In this document: piece after piece, positions 1 to 12,772 of the stretch
How the letters are laid out: every line of letters starts with the position of its first letter
How positions within the stretch are numbered: position 1 is the stretch's first letter
Source of the DNA: Lucinisca nassula
Taxonomy: Eukaryota > Mollusca > Bivalvia > Lucinida > Lucinidae
DNA length: 64,000 nucleotides
Reading direction: 5' to 3'
Assembly (NCBI GenBank): GCA_963580285.1
Contig: OY757016.1
Coordinates: 40,129,124 to 40,193,123 of the forward strand
Program-made: the position numbers and the translations under genes
The notes under the pieces: model-generated
The model's input: the letters and a program-made list of their open reading frames with translations, nothing else
Databases searched by the model: none
Told to the model about the DNA's origin: nothing

Positions 1-884
1 AAATACTGCGACCACCCTAGCGTTCACCCTAATGGTCAAGTTTATTTCTCAAGAACTATAAGAGCTTTATTAATGATACTTAGTACAAACTTGTATCTTG
101 GGATGGTAACTTAAATGCAAGCATCCATATTTGACCTTTACCTATATTTCATGGTTCACTGACTTTGTAAAATATTGCGACCACCCTAGCGTTCACCCTA
201 ATGGTCAAGTTTATTTCTCAAGAACTATAAGAGCTTCATTAATGATATGTGGTACAAACTTGTATCTGTGGATTGCAACTTAAATGCAAGCATCCATATT
301 TGACCTTGACCTACTTTTCATGGTTCACTAACTTTGTAAAATATTGCGACCACCCTAGCGTTCACCCTAATGGTCAAGTTTATTTCTCAAGAACTATAAG
401 AGCTTTATTAATGATACTTGGTACAAACTTGTATCTTGGGATGGTAACTTAAATGCAAGCATCCATATTTGACCTTGACCTATATTTCATGGTTCACTGA
501 CTTTGTAAAATATTGCGACCACCCTAGCGTTCACCCTAATGGTCAAGTTTATTTCTCAAGAACTATAAGAGCTTTATTAATGATATTTGGTGCAAACTTG
601 AATCTGGGGATGACAACTTAAATGCAAGCATCCATATTTGACCTTGACCTAAATTTCATGGTTCACTGCTTTTGTAAAATATTGCGACCACCCTAGCGTT
701 CCCCCTAATGGTTAAGTTCATTTCTCAAGAATTAAAAGAGCTTCATTAATGATACTTAGTACAAGCTTGCATTTGAGAATGGAATCTTTTGTGCAAGCAT
801 CTATGGTTGACCTTGACCTATATGTCATGCTTCGATGACTTTGCGCCCCCACAGGCGCGACATAGCCTTCGGCGGAATTCTTGT
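1..884. mobile_element. Pearl P1 array, copy 1 (169-bp tandem core, 3' end)
   Basis: About five tandem units of 169 bp (marker gaccaccctagcgttcaccc at about 11, 179, 349, 518 and 686) followed by the unique 3' end cccacaggcgcgacatagcc, hairpin CGCCTTCGGCG and gaattcttg. Its start lies before the window. No coding potential; short ORFs merely recur with the unit. Confidence 0.85.
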
Positions 885-958
885 ACTAGTTCTCATGTGT
901 GGTTAGTTTCAGCTCTGCAAGGAAGCACCATGCAGCCCAATCTATTTCTCCAAAATAA
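885..958 (-). repeat. SINE-1 fragment
   Basis: Head-proximal part only (gttagtttcagctctgcaag..catgcagccc), directly at the 3' end of P1. Confidence 0.65.
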
Positions 959-1029
959 GCGGGGGGTACAGATAAGAGTGAGTAATGTAGATTTAATTAA
1001 AGAAGCCTCTTATTTCTTTATAAAAGCCT

Positions 1030-1092
1030 GTGTTGTGGGTACTCGTTAGAATTGCCTCAGCCAGGCGGCTCTAACAAATACCCACAACATAC
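1030..1092. mobile_element. Hairpin element D
   Basis: gttgtgggtactcgttagaa ... ctaacaaatacccacaac stem around tgcctcagccaggcgg. Confidence 0.8.
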
Positions 1093-1178
1093 CTATACAT
1101 GATAGTAGGTTTCTGAAGAGGGTGAATGAAAAATATCCCATAATTATCCTTGTTACAATTGCTTGTAAGAATCTGTGA

Positions 1179-1543
1179 TACAGTCAACCCGCGTTACTCT
1201 GACATTCGTTTTAACGACAAAACTCGTTACAACGACAATTTCAATGGAATGACTTCTTAGCTTTAGGCTTAGCCTCGATGTCGAGTGACGTGGGCTTCCA
1301 ACGGCTATGAAATGCCCAAATCGAATCCATCTTGTTATATAATACTCCAAGAAACAAATGTTATAGATATTTGTTAAAATCACCTCACCGAGGCGATTCT
1401 AACAAATGTCTATAACATTTGTTCCTTGGAGCAATGATTTATAACCTATCATACTCCTAACTGGATTCTTTATAACAGCAAATTCATTATAACGGCACAA
1501 GAATAGGGAACAAATACTGTCGTTATAACGCGGGTCATCTGTA
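1179..1543. mobile_element. MITE with pogo-like ends, hosting hairpin D
   Basis: TACAGTCAACCCGCGTTAC at left, cgttataacgcgggtcatct and gta at right; TA flanks. Repeats of aacgacaa. Hairpin element D at 1345-1425 is nested. Confidence 0.72.
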
Positions 1544-1544
1544 C

Positions 1545-1725
1545 CGGCACAGTGTGTGTGAGTCAGATGGCCCAAACCCTAGCGGTTCCTTTGTAGGGGT
1601 AGGGCATGAGATGAGATCATGTCATTTCATCTGTATGTCTGGTAGAAGTCCCACAAAATTGGAAGCAGTGTCCCCAAAATGACCTAAATAGCATTGACAT
1701 AAAACCTCAACACAAACAAAACCTG
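1545..1725 (+). repeat. SINE-1, diverged 3' half
   Basis: Carries cccacaaaattggaagcagt, aaatgacctaaatagcattg and the aaaacctcaacacaaacaaa tail. Confidence 0.7.
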
Positions 1726-1752
1726 CACACACTGTCAACAGGGTATCACACA

Positions 1753-1965
1753 TTAACCCTTAACCTGCTGAATATTTGTATATGCCACACCCACTACTGA
1801 TTATCAACCAATCAGATTACTTGATGCAAATTATTGCACCAAATTCATGAGCTGAATGACAAACAAAGCAGATCCTGATCAGATGGCTTCTTCAGAAGCC
1901 ATCTGATCTGGATCTTCATTGTTTGAAAGATAAGGCATATCCGGGCTCAGCAGGACAAGGGTTAA
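1753..1965. mobile_element. MITE TTAA-1 (213 bp)
   Basis: TTAACCCTTAACCTGCTGAA to CAGCAGGACAAGGGTTAA with TTAA at both ends and the shared palindromic core at 1872-1925. TTAA duplications are typical of piggyBac-type elements. Confidence 0.85.
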
Positions 1966-3660
1966 TGATATAAATTCAAAATTCTTGATAGGGGCCATAT
2001 TTCTATTCAGAAATGTGATCAACCGAGATCACATATTCATGTTTCACCATTTAAATACAGAAGAAATTTGAAATTGACTCCATACAGAGTCAAATCGCTT
2101 TAACTTCACTAAAGAAATAAATTTCTTACATGAATTATTTTGCTTTAGGTGTCACTTTAATGGAAAAGTATGCATATAATTTATGCAGAGTAAGACAGAA
2201 AAGTCTGACCGTCACGGCGTGTGAGGTCAGATTGTCTCTGTTGCAAGAGGAGCAGTTTGATCAGGGTTTTTGTTCTGTGTTAATGTGACTCTGTTAATTC
2301 TGCCAACACATTTTTGACCAATCCTGGCGAAGTAAAATTATTTGGTCGTGATTTTAACATTACTTCACAACCTCTTTATAACACTATTGTAACACAATCT
2401 TAGTTAAGCAACTGTACTTTAACCAAACAAAAAATATTTATATGCCATAAAAATCCTAGAAATTGGGACGCCTTGAGGACTTGCTGTATTGTATTTCTCC
2501 TAAAAGGGGGAGTTCCAGCCTATAGTAAATTTCCATAGGGTTCTGCCCACGCACAGATTTCCATGATATTGTACATAATTAATACCTGGCAAATGACTGT
2601 TCATTATTTAGCTATTTCGCTCTCATATCTGTGTTCATTATAAATCTACAATGTTTTGTTTATTTCTGCATCTGAAAATAGGGGTGCCCCCAAACAAGTT
2701 TACATATACACAACAGCTTCTTATGTTTTGGAGTTATTTTGTTCTCAGGCATCACTGTTGTCATTTTAGATTATTTTTGTATCACATTTACTATTGTTCA
2801 GGTAAAGTTCTATAGACCATGTTCAATTTCATATGGAGGAGACCCCAGACTTCACAACCATAAAATCTTTTGGAGTATGTTTGACTTTTGATTTCATACT
2901 GTTGCAGTTCTTGTCACCTCATAATTTTAATATGAAAATTGCCTGTATATGTGTAGAACATTTTATCAAATTTTCTTGAAAATCTGAGACCGGTAACATA
3001 CTGCATTTGAACATTGGATAGTAATGGCAGATTTTTATTTCTTTTTTCAAACCATTTGTAGATATGGTATAACACTTTCAATCGAGAAATTGCTCGCAAA
3101 TAATATATATAAACATGAATATATGTATGTTAACACCATGATGTGTATAGTAAGAGCTCATATAATCAGCAGCTGTATCAGTTATGGTACCCTGGGGGAC
3201 ACCAATAACACAATTTATTTTGAGCGTTCATTAACAATTCAATAAAATATATTTCATTATTTAACAAGAGTGTTTGTATTTAATGTAATCTTAAAGCTTG
3301 CTGAAGCTTATTATGACAAAAACTGTTGAATTGGCAAGTAAAATGGATGGTTCTGTAAACCAGACAATTTTCTTGATTCTGTAATAGAATGTATTATGCA
3401 GTATTATAAGTATGATGCAGTCAACTTAAAATGTTTGAAAAGTATGTCATACCGGAATGGCACAGCTTGCTTGAATAGCCAAGATTTATGGTGTTTTTAT
3501 TATGGTGTGCCAGGTAGTTCATAATACCACAGACTTTTGGCCCAATGTATACCATCACGCTAACAAGTCCGTGAAATGAACACCCCCTTACACCCCACTT
3601 TATATAGAGAAAACAGGGGTTTACTGGATCTACATTATTTCCCTTATTTCTGCTCCTAGA
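1966..3660. other. No gene or clear repeat seen
   Basis: AT-rich, stop-rich in all frames. Only a fragment of the ACACCACAACC MITE end (2364-2395) and a MITE E end (2445-2500) are recognised. Confidence 0.6.
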
Positions 3661-3705
3661 CATAGGTAGTGGGAGGCGGTTCTAACGAGCACCCACAACC
3701 TATGC

Positions 3706-5600
3706 TTGCTTTATAAATAAGGAAAATATCATCGATTTTCGTCAGAAAAGTAGCCATTTTGGTGATGTGAAAAAAATGCCCTATGTCGCACGGGTGTGTT
3801 ATCGTAATGCACAGATTTCTGTAGACAAAATGGAAACACTGTTGTTTTGGCTCTTTTGCCACTCTGACAATGTCCCCTCAAAATCTGAACTAAGCTACAG
3901 TCTACTTAAAACGTAACAAATGTTGCCTGCTGTGAAAATCCATGTAAGAAAGTTAAATTCTTAAATATGATCTGGAAAACAACCAGTTATTTTTTAGTAA
4001 CATGATTTAATATAATAGAGAAGACTATTCATACTTTCAAACGATTTCAGAGGAAGAAAAGAGCCAACAGTATATTTGCTATCAGTGCTATAGAAAAATA
4101 TAAAGCCAACTGCAGATTTTTGCTCCACAAATATGCTAGTAGTACAGCTAACAGCTGATTCACGCCATTTGTAAAACTGATGAATACATAGCTAGAAAGC
4201 TTAACATTGACGGAAGGTACTGCATACTTATTGACTAAATATGCGAATGGTTTAGCTACATCTAAATATAATATCAGCTATAAAATAAATTTGTTACAGC
4301 AACTTGCCTTCCACCTATTTCATTTAGGGAAGTGTATGCCAAATGACAATTCTACAACTAGTTCCAGTATGACTAGCTCTGAATTTATTTTGAAGACTAA
4401 AACATTGTACCTTACACTTTTGCAGATGTTATAATGAACTTAGAAAAAAATGCAGAAAGGTCCTTCCATGATCTCACAAAACTTTTGGTGGGGGAGCGGA
4501 GTGTGAGTCTCTTTGACCAAGTGATGTAAGAAAACATCAATAATACAAGGACCAATCAATCATAAGAACAAATCAGAAAATCAGTCTGTCCCTTCAAGTT
4601 TGCAAATTATTGACTGCTGTTTTATTTTAAAGAAGAAAATGACAACAACAAAAATAATTAAGGAAAAAAAAGGATTATGAAAGTAATTCATTAAGCAAAT
4701 CCATAACGTCATTGAGTATTACTGACATCAAGTGTCTTTGTATTTCAGGGTTTAAAATGTACAAGAAGGCCAAATAAAATAGGGTTAAAAGATCCACCAT
4801 GTCGTATTCCTATTGTGTCATAATGTAATTTTTTTCAGCAATATTGTCAACACTAACATTCATCATGGACAGTGCATGAATGCATTTTATTTTTCTCTTT
4901 AAAATTTTTGGATAAAACTTGACTTGTATACATTGATAATGTATGTTCTCATTTACTTTTTTTATCATTTTTTTTTTTTACTTTTTTTGGGGGGGTGGGG
5001 GGTGTGGGGGGGTGAGTTTTTAATGCTAAGCTTTGTATGATAAGGTGGCCCTAAATTGACATAAAACACAATGAAAATACACTTTAAGGAAATCTTGTCC
5101 CCTGGTATTGAAACTGATTTTGGCACAAAAAATGACCTGAACCCATATCTAGCTTTCAAAAACATTGTTACCGGTTTCTGATTTTATTGAAATTTGTTTG
5201 CTATATAGAGCACATATGTGGCCTATTTTATATGCAATATCTTGGGGTGACAAGATCAATAACACATCTAATACTTATGATGAACATCTTAATCTTTGCA
5301 AATTTTCATGAAAAATAGAAGAAATGTTGTAAATAAATTTATCAGGAAGATTAAAAGACATAGACACATTTACATTTTTTGTATTAGATTAATCCTTATG
5401 GAGTTTTGCTGTCAATCAAAGCAACAAAATTTGAAAATAATCATACCTATTGATTTAAGACTGAAAAGTTCATAGGTGTGTATGACCTCTACAGGGGATT
5501 ACCTCAGGGACCTCTCCTGAGACCTATAGTAATTTATCAAATGAAACAAAGTTATGTATATAGTTGTTAGACCTCAAGTAAACAACAACTGAAGTTTCAA
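3706..5600. other. No gene seen
   Basis: AT-rich DNA with a half hairpin D at 3668-3706 on its left edge and a poly-T plus G-rich run at 4968-5013. ORFs here are short, with no family resemblance. Confidence 0.55.
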
Positions 5601-6126
5601 GAAAATCTGTGCGTGGGCAGATTTGGAACTCCCCCTTTTCACAAATTTGTTATACGATTCTGCAATGAGTCGAAAAGGTGCAAATGGAATGGTAAACTGT
5701 GTAGACCCTGATCAGAGTTCAGACTGCGGAACACGACAACCCTCCTTTGGAGTTAGGTTATTGTTGGGGTTTCAGTTTCGTTTGCAGGCGTGGCGGCTGG
5801 GACAAAAAATTGAAGAGCAGAGTTTTTACCGAGAACATAGTGTTTTCTCATAGTGTCTAGAAGACACTGTCTGATCAGTATCTACACTGCTTGGCATTCA
5901 GTTCATGACTTTGTACATGTATGAATAAAGAACTCAAGTCAGGCACAATTTTCGGGTGAGATTTTGAGAGATTTGCTCATTTCTTTCCCCCAAAATCTCA
6001 TTGAAATGAGCTAAATGGGAGAAAATCTCATAGCAAAATGTAATTTAAGTGAAGATTTTGCTAAAATTTCTCACTTCTCACCAGTTTTGTTTGAATGAGA
6101 TATTTTCTCCCATTACAGCTCAGCCA
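5600..6126. other. MITE E-like remnant and a self-complementary AT stretch
   Basis: Half core at 5695-5730 and 5865-5893 around an unrelated 130-bp insert. 5950-6115 pairs aaaatctcat/atgagatatt-type arms. No gene. Confidence 0.45.
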
Positions 6127-6422
6127 GAATTATCAAAGCAAGTAATCTGAGAAATGGGTGTGGCTAAGCCTTAATTAACCCATTGTATACTAGTGGACTC
6201 CACCATTGCTATATGTTGGACAAGTCCATTCGTCATATAAGGGGTAAGGCCTACTTTTCGTTCTTATTCCAGTTTTGACGGAAAATTCTGTTAGCAAATA
6301 GTGCATGCCCTGATCAGACGCCGCATTCTGCGCCGTCTGATCTGGGCCTGCACTGTTTGCCAAGGTACCCCTTTAGGGGTTTCCCTGCATAAAATGGGTT
6401 GATTCAGCAGAACAATGGTTAA
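6127..6422. mobile_element. TTAA-3 MITE nested in a TTAA-1 remnant
   Basis: TTAA-1 pieces at 6127-6178 (agtaatctgagaaatgggtg) and 6402-6422 (gattcagcagaacaatggtt) surround a TTAA-3 element with core at 6298-6365. Confidence 0.65.
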
Positions 6423-6470
6423 TAGTACAGTCCAGCTTGTATTGAATAAGTACATGTTTGTTTTATTTAT

Positions 6471-8059
6471 TATAGCCCCGCTTTGAAAAAGTGGGGCTAT
6501 ATTGGATTTGCCATGTCCTTCTGTCATTCCGTAATTCCGTGATTCCGTTAATTTGTGTTGGCTCCATAACTTTGTATCTGCTTAACATATTTTCATGAAA
6601 CTTCACACAAATGTTAAACACCATAAGACAATGTGCAGAGCGAAGGAATTATAACTGTGGATTGCCTACTTTTGGAGTTATTGCCCTTTGAACATTTTCC
6701 GTAATTCCGTGATTCCGTTAATTTGTGTTGGCTCCATAACTTTGTATCTGCTTAACATATTTTCATGAAACTTCACACAAATGTTAAACACCATAAGACA
6801 ATGTGCAGAGCGAAGGAATTATAACTGTGGATTGCCTACTTTTGGAGTTATTGCCCTTTGAACATTGAAAAATGGCAATTTTAATTGTGTCCGCTTCATA
6901 ACTCGAAAACCGTTTGAGATATTTTTAGGAAACTTCACACAAATGTTAAGCACTGTGAGACGATGTGCAGAGCGCAGGAACCATAACTCTGCATTGCTTA
7001 TTTTTGGAGTTATTGCCCTTTGAACATTGAAAAATGGCAATTTTAACAGTGTCCGCTTCATAACTCGAAAACCGTTTGAGATAATTTCTTGAAACTTCAC
7101 ACAAATGTTAAGCACTATGAGACAATGTGCAGAGCGCAAGAACCATAACTCTGGTTTTCATATTTTCTGTGTGTCTGTCTGTGTGTCTGTCTGTGTCTGT
7201 TAACAATTTTCGTGTCCGCTCCATAACTTTAAAACCCATTCACATATTTTCATGAAACTTCACACAAACATTAAACACCATGAGATGGTGTGCAGAGTGC
7301 AGGAACCATAACTCTGGATTGCCTAATTTTTGAGTTATTTCCCTTTGAATATTGAAAAATATCAATTTTAGCCGTCTTTGCTCGATAACTCAAAAACCGT
7401 TTGAGATAATTTTATGAAACTTCACACAAATGTAAAGCACCATATTACGTGTGCAGAGCGCAGGAATCCAAACTCTGGATTGTCTACTTTTTCAGTTATA
7501 GGCTTTTGAAGTTTTGAATATTAAAAAATGGCAATTTTAACTATGTCCGCTCCATAACCGTTTCTGATATTTTCATGAAACTTCAAATAAATGAAAAGCA
7601 CCTTGAGATGATGTGCAGAGTGCAGGAACCATAACTCTGGTTTGCCTACTTTAGGAGTTATTGCCCTTTGAACATTTAAAAAGGCAATTTTGACTGTGTC
7701 GGCTCCATAACTCACAAACCATTTGAGATATTTTCATGACACTTCACACAAGTGTAAAGCACCATGAGACAATGTGCAGAGCGCAGGAACCCTGACTCTG
7801 ATTTGCCTACTTTAGGAGTTATTACCCTTTGAACATTGAAAAATGGAAGATGAAATTTAGTATAAACATGGACATTCTGGTAATGTATCATGCTCATTGA
7901 AATGAGGGACAAGGGCTCACAACTCTTAGAGTTTTTCCAGATAATGTAAAATTTTCAACAGTTATTTCTTGTTCATAACTGTTTTCTCTGCAGCTTAAAT
8001 AACTTTCTTCTCTGACAGCGCTGAAGCGGGGCTATAGTCAGATCCTCTGACAGCTCTAG
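6471..8059. mobile_element. Pearl P2 (about 160-170 bp units)
   Basis: Starts tatagccccgctttgaaaaa with self-complementary gtggggctata, contains about nine units (marker ttcatgaaacttcacacaaa), and ends gcggggctatagtcagatcc, hairpin CAGATCCTCTG, then acagctCTAG. The first two units (6541 and 6711) are identical over about 156-170 bp. Confidence 0.85.
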
Positions 8060-8312
8060 TTTGAATTGAGGTTTTACGTCCCTGTCAACATTATTTACAT
8101 GTACCGGTAGGTCATTTTGGAGACGTTGCTTCCAATTTTATGGGACTTTTACCCGACATTGAGATGAAATGACATCTCAAGCCCTACCCCCCAAACAAAC
8201 CAATAGTTTTTATATGCAGGAACAGTCCAACTTGCACCACTGTGTCTAGGGCATTTACCAGTACTCATGTGGTTAGTTTCAGCTCTGTGTGGAAGCACCA
8301 TGCAGCCCTGTC
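8060..8312 (-). repeat. SINE-1
   Basis: Follows the CTAG end of P2 directly. Tail ttgaggttttacgtccc, body gcttccaattttatgggact, head catgcagccc. Confidence 0.8.
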
Positions 8313-8458
8313 CCGATTTGCTGGGGTTTGAATTAAGTCATGTACCTAATGGGATCAAAATATGCTTTCTTAAAACAGATTCTTGCTTAATACTAGTGAG
8401 TCTTAATACTTTTTTTGGTGGGGGTGGGGGGTGGGATGGGTGAGGTAGCTGAATGCAC

Positions 8459-9003
8459 TTAACCCTTATCCTGCTGAACACAACAACCATGCCTTTGCAA
8501 ACAGTGTAGATCCAGATCAGATGGCTTCTGTAGTAGCCATCTGATCAGGATTTAGACTGTTTGTCATGCAGTTTGTAAACCGAAGGAATACATTGTACAT
8601 TATATCCAGCTATTTTGTTTGGCTGATAGTCAGAAAAGGGTGTTTGTTTTATTTTGTTTGATTTGAGGTTTAACTTCCCCGTCCACACTGTAAAGGTCAT
8701 TTTGGAGACGTTGCTTCCAATTTTGTGGGACTTTTACCCGACATTGAGATAAAATGACATCTCAAGCCCTGTCGCCCAATGAAAGCAATAGGGTTTATAA
8801 GCATGGACGGTCCAACTCGTGCGTACCGCTTTGCCTGGGCAGGCTTAGATCCTCTAAGCTGTTTACCAGTAGTGAGTACTCGTGTGCGGGTCGGATTCAG
8901 CTCTGCGTGGAAGCATCATGCAGCCCATATATTTTTTCAAGCCCCGATGGGCGGGGGCCGCAGAAAAGGGTGTGGCTAAATTAATTTATTCAGCAGAATA
9001 AGG
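8459..9003. mobile_element. MITE TTAA-1 split by SINE-1
   Basis: Left part 8459-8643 with core at 8500-8563, right part 8961-9003 (ggctaaattaatttattcag then cagaataagg). The right TTAA has decayed. Confidence 0.85.
8644..8960 (-). repeat. SINE-1, full length, with target duplication
   Basis: 317-bp copy flanked by CAGAAAAGGGTGT at 8631-8643 and 8961-8973, interrupting a TTAA-1 MITE. This fixes the SINE-1 ends: head GGCCCCCGCCCATCGGGGCTT, tail AAATCAAACAAAATAAAACAA. Confidence 0.92.
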
Positions 9004-9109
9004 ACCAAAACAGGTTGGTTGCTTGATAGAGGTGGCTGCTGTGACAGGTTTTACAGTAGATCTTTGGGTTTTGAAATGGTTGTCTTCCCTGAAAGAGAAT
9101 GCATTCCCC

Positions 9110-9288
9110 TTAACCCTTTCACCCCTAAGTTTCTGAAATGGGCTCTTCCAGCTTTAAATTTGGACACATCCATTCTTGTAAAAAGGAGGTCCAGTCAAAA
9201 TTATCAACAGTGCAGATCCTGATCAGATGGCTCTTTATGAGCATCTCTGACATCTAGATCTACACTGGTTACACAGGCATTCGCCTTT
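9110..9288. mobile_element. MITE TTAA-6, decayed
   Basis: Starts ttaaccctttcacccctaag, holds a weakened core at 9209-9270. Pearl P3 begins at its right side. Related to 45290-45436. Confidence 0.6.
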
Positions 9289-9289
9289 T

Positions 9290-11230
9290 TATCCCCCGAC
9301 CGAATAGGTTCGGGGGATATAGCGATCAGCCTGGCGTCCGTCCGTCCGTCTGTCCGTCCGTCCGTCCGTCCGTCCGTCCGTCCGTCCGTAGACGCAACCT
9401 TGTGATGGCCATAACTCCTATACCCTTTGAGATTCATTGATGGTTCTTGGCACAATTGTTCACAAGGCCGAGACGGCGTGTCATGCGCAAGAACCAGAAC
9501 TCTGGATGCCATACTTTTTTAGTTATCTCCCCTTTTAATAAAATAGAATGACTACTTTGTGATGGCCATAACTCCAATACCCTTTGAGATATATTGATGG
9601 TACCTGGCACAGTTGTTCACAAGGCTGAGACGGCATGTCATGCACAAGAACCACAATTCTGGTTGCCATGGTTTTGGAGTTATCTCCCCTTCCAATAAAA
9701 TAGAGTGACAACTTTGTGATGGCGGTAACTACTATACCCTTTGAGATTCATTGATGGTTCTTGGCACAATTGTTCACAAGGCTGAGACGGCGTGTCATGC
9801 GCAAGAACCAGAACTCTGGATGCCATACTTTTTTAGTTATCTCCCCTTTTAATAAAATAGAATGACTACTTTGTGATGGCCATAACTCCAATACCCTTTG
9901 AGATATATTGATGGTACCTGGCACAGTTGTTCACAAGGCTGAGACGGCGTGTCATGCACAAGAACCACAACTCTGGTTGCCATGGTTTTGGAGTTATCTC
10001 CCCTTCCAATAAAATAGAGTGACAACTTTGTGATGGCCGTAACTCCTATACCCTTTGAGATTCATTGATGGTTCTTGGCACAATTGTTCACAAGGCTGAG
10101 ATGGCGTGTCATGCGCAAGAACCAGAACTCTTGATGCCATACTTTTTTAGTTATCTCCCCTTTTAATAAAATAGAATGACTACTTTGTGATGGCCATAAC
10201 CCCAATACCCTTTGAGATATATTGATGGTACCTGGCACAGTTGTTCACAAGGCTGAGACGGCGGGTCATGCACAAGAACCACAACTCTGGCTGCCATGGT
10301 TTTTTAGTTATCTCCCCTTCCAATAATATAGAATCACTACCTTGTGATGGCCACATCTCCAACACTCTTTGAGATATATTGATGATACTTGGTACAGGTG
10401 TACATGAGGTTAAGCAGGTGTGTCACGTGCAAGAACCACAACTCTGAATGCCCTGGTTTTTTTAATTATCTCCCCTGACAACATTACCTTGTGATTGCCA
10501 TAACTCCAATACCCTTTGAGATATATTGATGGTACTTGGCACAATTGTATACAACATGGAGACGGTGATTCATGCCTAAGAACCACAATTTCGGTGCTAT
10601 GATATTTGAGTTATCTCCCCTTCCAATATAACAGTATGACAACCTTGTGATCATCGTACCTCCAATACCCTTTGAAACATATTGGTGGTACTTGATGCAG
10701 ATGTACATGAGGTTAAGCATGTGTGTCATGCTCAAGAATTACAACTCTGGGTGCTCTGGTTTTATAGTTATCTCACCTGGCAATATAACCTTGTGATGGC
10801 CATAACTCCAACACCCTTTGAGATATATTGAAGGACTTTGGCACAATTATATACAAGGTATAGAAGGGATGTCATGTGCAAGAACCACAACTGTTGGAGC
10901 TGTGGTATTTGAGTTATCTACCCTTCCAATATAACAGTATGACCAGCTTGTGATCACCATATCTCCAATACCTTTTCAGACATACTGATGGTACTTTGTA
11001 CAGAAATACATGAGCTTAAGCAGGCATGTCATGCGCAAGAACCACATTTCTGAGTGCCCTGGTTTTTCAGTTATCTCCCCTGACAGTATAATCTTGTGAT
11101 GGCCATAACTGCAATACTTTTGTGATATATTGCTGGTTTGATTCTGGTGCACTTTCTATTGGTGAACAATCTTCTGAAGGCCATATTGGCGTTTGGTCGG
11201 GGGATTTGCCATCTCTTCCGATGGCTATTT
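9290..11230. mobile_element. Pearl P3 (157-bp units, higher-order repeat)
   Basis: Starts atcccccgaccgaataggtt with gttcgggggat, then a (TCCG)n run at 9340-9388, then about 11 units of about 157 bp (marker gtgatggccataactcc). The end is ggtcgggggatttgccatct followed by a CC/GG hairpin and ggctattt. The first six units alternate between two subtypes with a 314-bp period. Confidence 0.85.
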
Positions 11231-11262
11231 TTTGCATTATCTGCTGGTTCCTAGTCTGAAGG

Positions 11263-11350
11263 TTATCAGTGTTGGAAAAACAGATAACCAGACCCCCCTG
11301 ACCTTAAAAGGTCAGGGGGGTCTGGTTACCTGTTTTTCCAATATTGATAA
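11263..11350. repeat. Near-perfect 88-bp palindrome
   Basis: Arms ataaccagacccccctgacc and ggtcaggggggtctggttac around tttt, just after P3. Confidence 0.85.
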
Positions 11351-11519
11351 TGTGCAAGCTGGAAGCCAGCAAATAATGCTAATATGGTGAATTTGTTGCT
11401 GTCTGCAGGGTTGAAAGGTGTAAATAACTGTCATTGTTAAAGTTGTTTTTAGTCAAAGCCAGGAGTAATGTTAAACATTTATCAAATACACCATGCCTAC
11501 ATGTACATAGGCAATGGTG

Positions 11520-11800
11520 GGCCCCCCGCCAATCAGGGCTTGGAGAAATAGATTGGGCTGCATGATGCTTCCACACAGAGGTGAAACAGACTGCACATGA
11601 GTTCTGGTTAACCATTTAGCCTGCTTGGGCTAAGTGGTGGGAGTCTGACCATCCATACATATGAACCCTATTGGTTTCATTGGGCCCATGGCTTGAGAAG
11701 TCATCTCATCTCAGTGTTCAGTAACAGTCCCACAAAATTGGAAGCAACATCTGCAAAATGAACTGAATAGTGTTGATGAGGACATTAAACAACATTTCAA
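11520..11800 (+). repeat. SINE-1
   Basis: gccccccgccaatcagggct head to gttaaacaacatttcaaac tail. Confidence 0.8.
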
Positions 11801-11981
11801 ACGGATTTAGGAACTGGTTTATTCTGCAACAAATCACTGGATGGAACAGCGTGATGTGAAAGGCCATTGATTTGTGCGATCACATAGTTTCTTTGAGGTT
11901 AGACTGTGTAATGTCAATTTCTTTCAGTCAGAAGTGTTGTTTAACAGTGGCGAAAGACTGTAAACAACACAATACATGCAG

Positions 11982-12140
11982 AAGCCTTCGTGGTGTAGTG
12001 GTTATGCTACTCGTAAACCAGGGGTCACAGGATCGATCCTGGGCTTCTTCAGACTTTCGGATGAGTCTTTAAACCGAGGTCCCGTCTCCCTATGACCTTA
12101 GCTGTTGGTGAGACATAAAACTAATAAACTCACTCACAAT
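11982..12140 (+). repeat. SINE-4, tRNA-like
   Basis: gaagccttcgtggtgtagtg with gttatgctac (A box) and aggatcgatcctgg (B-box like), then a short body and actaataaactcactcac tail, a common SINE 3' form. Not a functional tRNA gene: the stem pairing is poor and the body continues. Confidence 0.65.
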
Positions 12141-12174
12141 GCAACCGTCGATTTCTAGTGTGTTAGAATCGAAA

Positions 12175-12325
12175 TAGATCAGCTCAAGTATGTGAATTGC
12201 TGAGAAGTAAATCACAGTCTGTCAACGGTAAGTCACTTGACTTTGCCCCCGTGATTTGATCTACTTTACAACTGACCTCCATATTGTGATTAATTACTCG
12301 AAAGTTCTCTGCTAGAGCTGATCTA
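12175..12325. mobile_element. Putative small MITE
   Basis: Inverted ends TAGATCAGCTC and GAGCTGATCTA, 151 bp, TA at both borders. No internal similarity recognised. Confidence 0.4.
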
Positions 12326-12463
12326 CATGTATTTCTTAAATACAAGGTACCACCAAGGGCATGTGGCACTGATATTTGTATAGAGCGCCACTCGGCATGT
12401 GACCTTGGCCCTGTGTGTGTCCAGTACAGTGACTGACATGTACATATAATAGTGCATTATTTC

Positions 12464-12772
12464 ACCCCCGCCCTTCGGGGCTTGAAGAAATATATGGGCT
12501 GCATGATGCTTCCACGCAGAGCTGAATCCGGCCCGCACACTAGTACTGGTAAACCGCTTAGAGGATCTGAGCCTGTCAAGGAACCACGGTGCGAGGCGGA
12601 CCGTCCATGCTAATAAACCCTATTGGTTTCATTGGGCGGCAGGGTTTGAGATGTCATTTCATCCCAATGTCGGGTAAAAGTCCCACAAAATTGGAAGCAA
12701 CGTCTCCAAAATGACCTTTACAGTGTTGATGGGGACGTTAAACCTCAATTCAAACAAACAAAAACAGTGCAT
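12464..12772 (+). repeat. SINE-1
   Basis: Complete copy from cccccgcccttcggggcttg to aaacctcaattcaaacaaac. Confidence 0.88.

Noticed and set aside
1..884. CRISPR-like array (regular 169-bp repeats)
   Set aside because: No short repeat/spacer pattern; the whole unit repeats, and the context is eukaryotic.
6819..7912. ORFs of 64-106 codons on the minus strand
   Set aside because: Artefacts of the P2 tandem core; the same peptide drifts with the repeat and shows no selection pattern.
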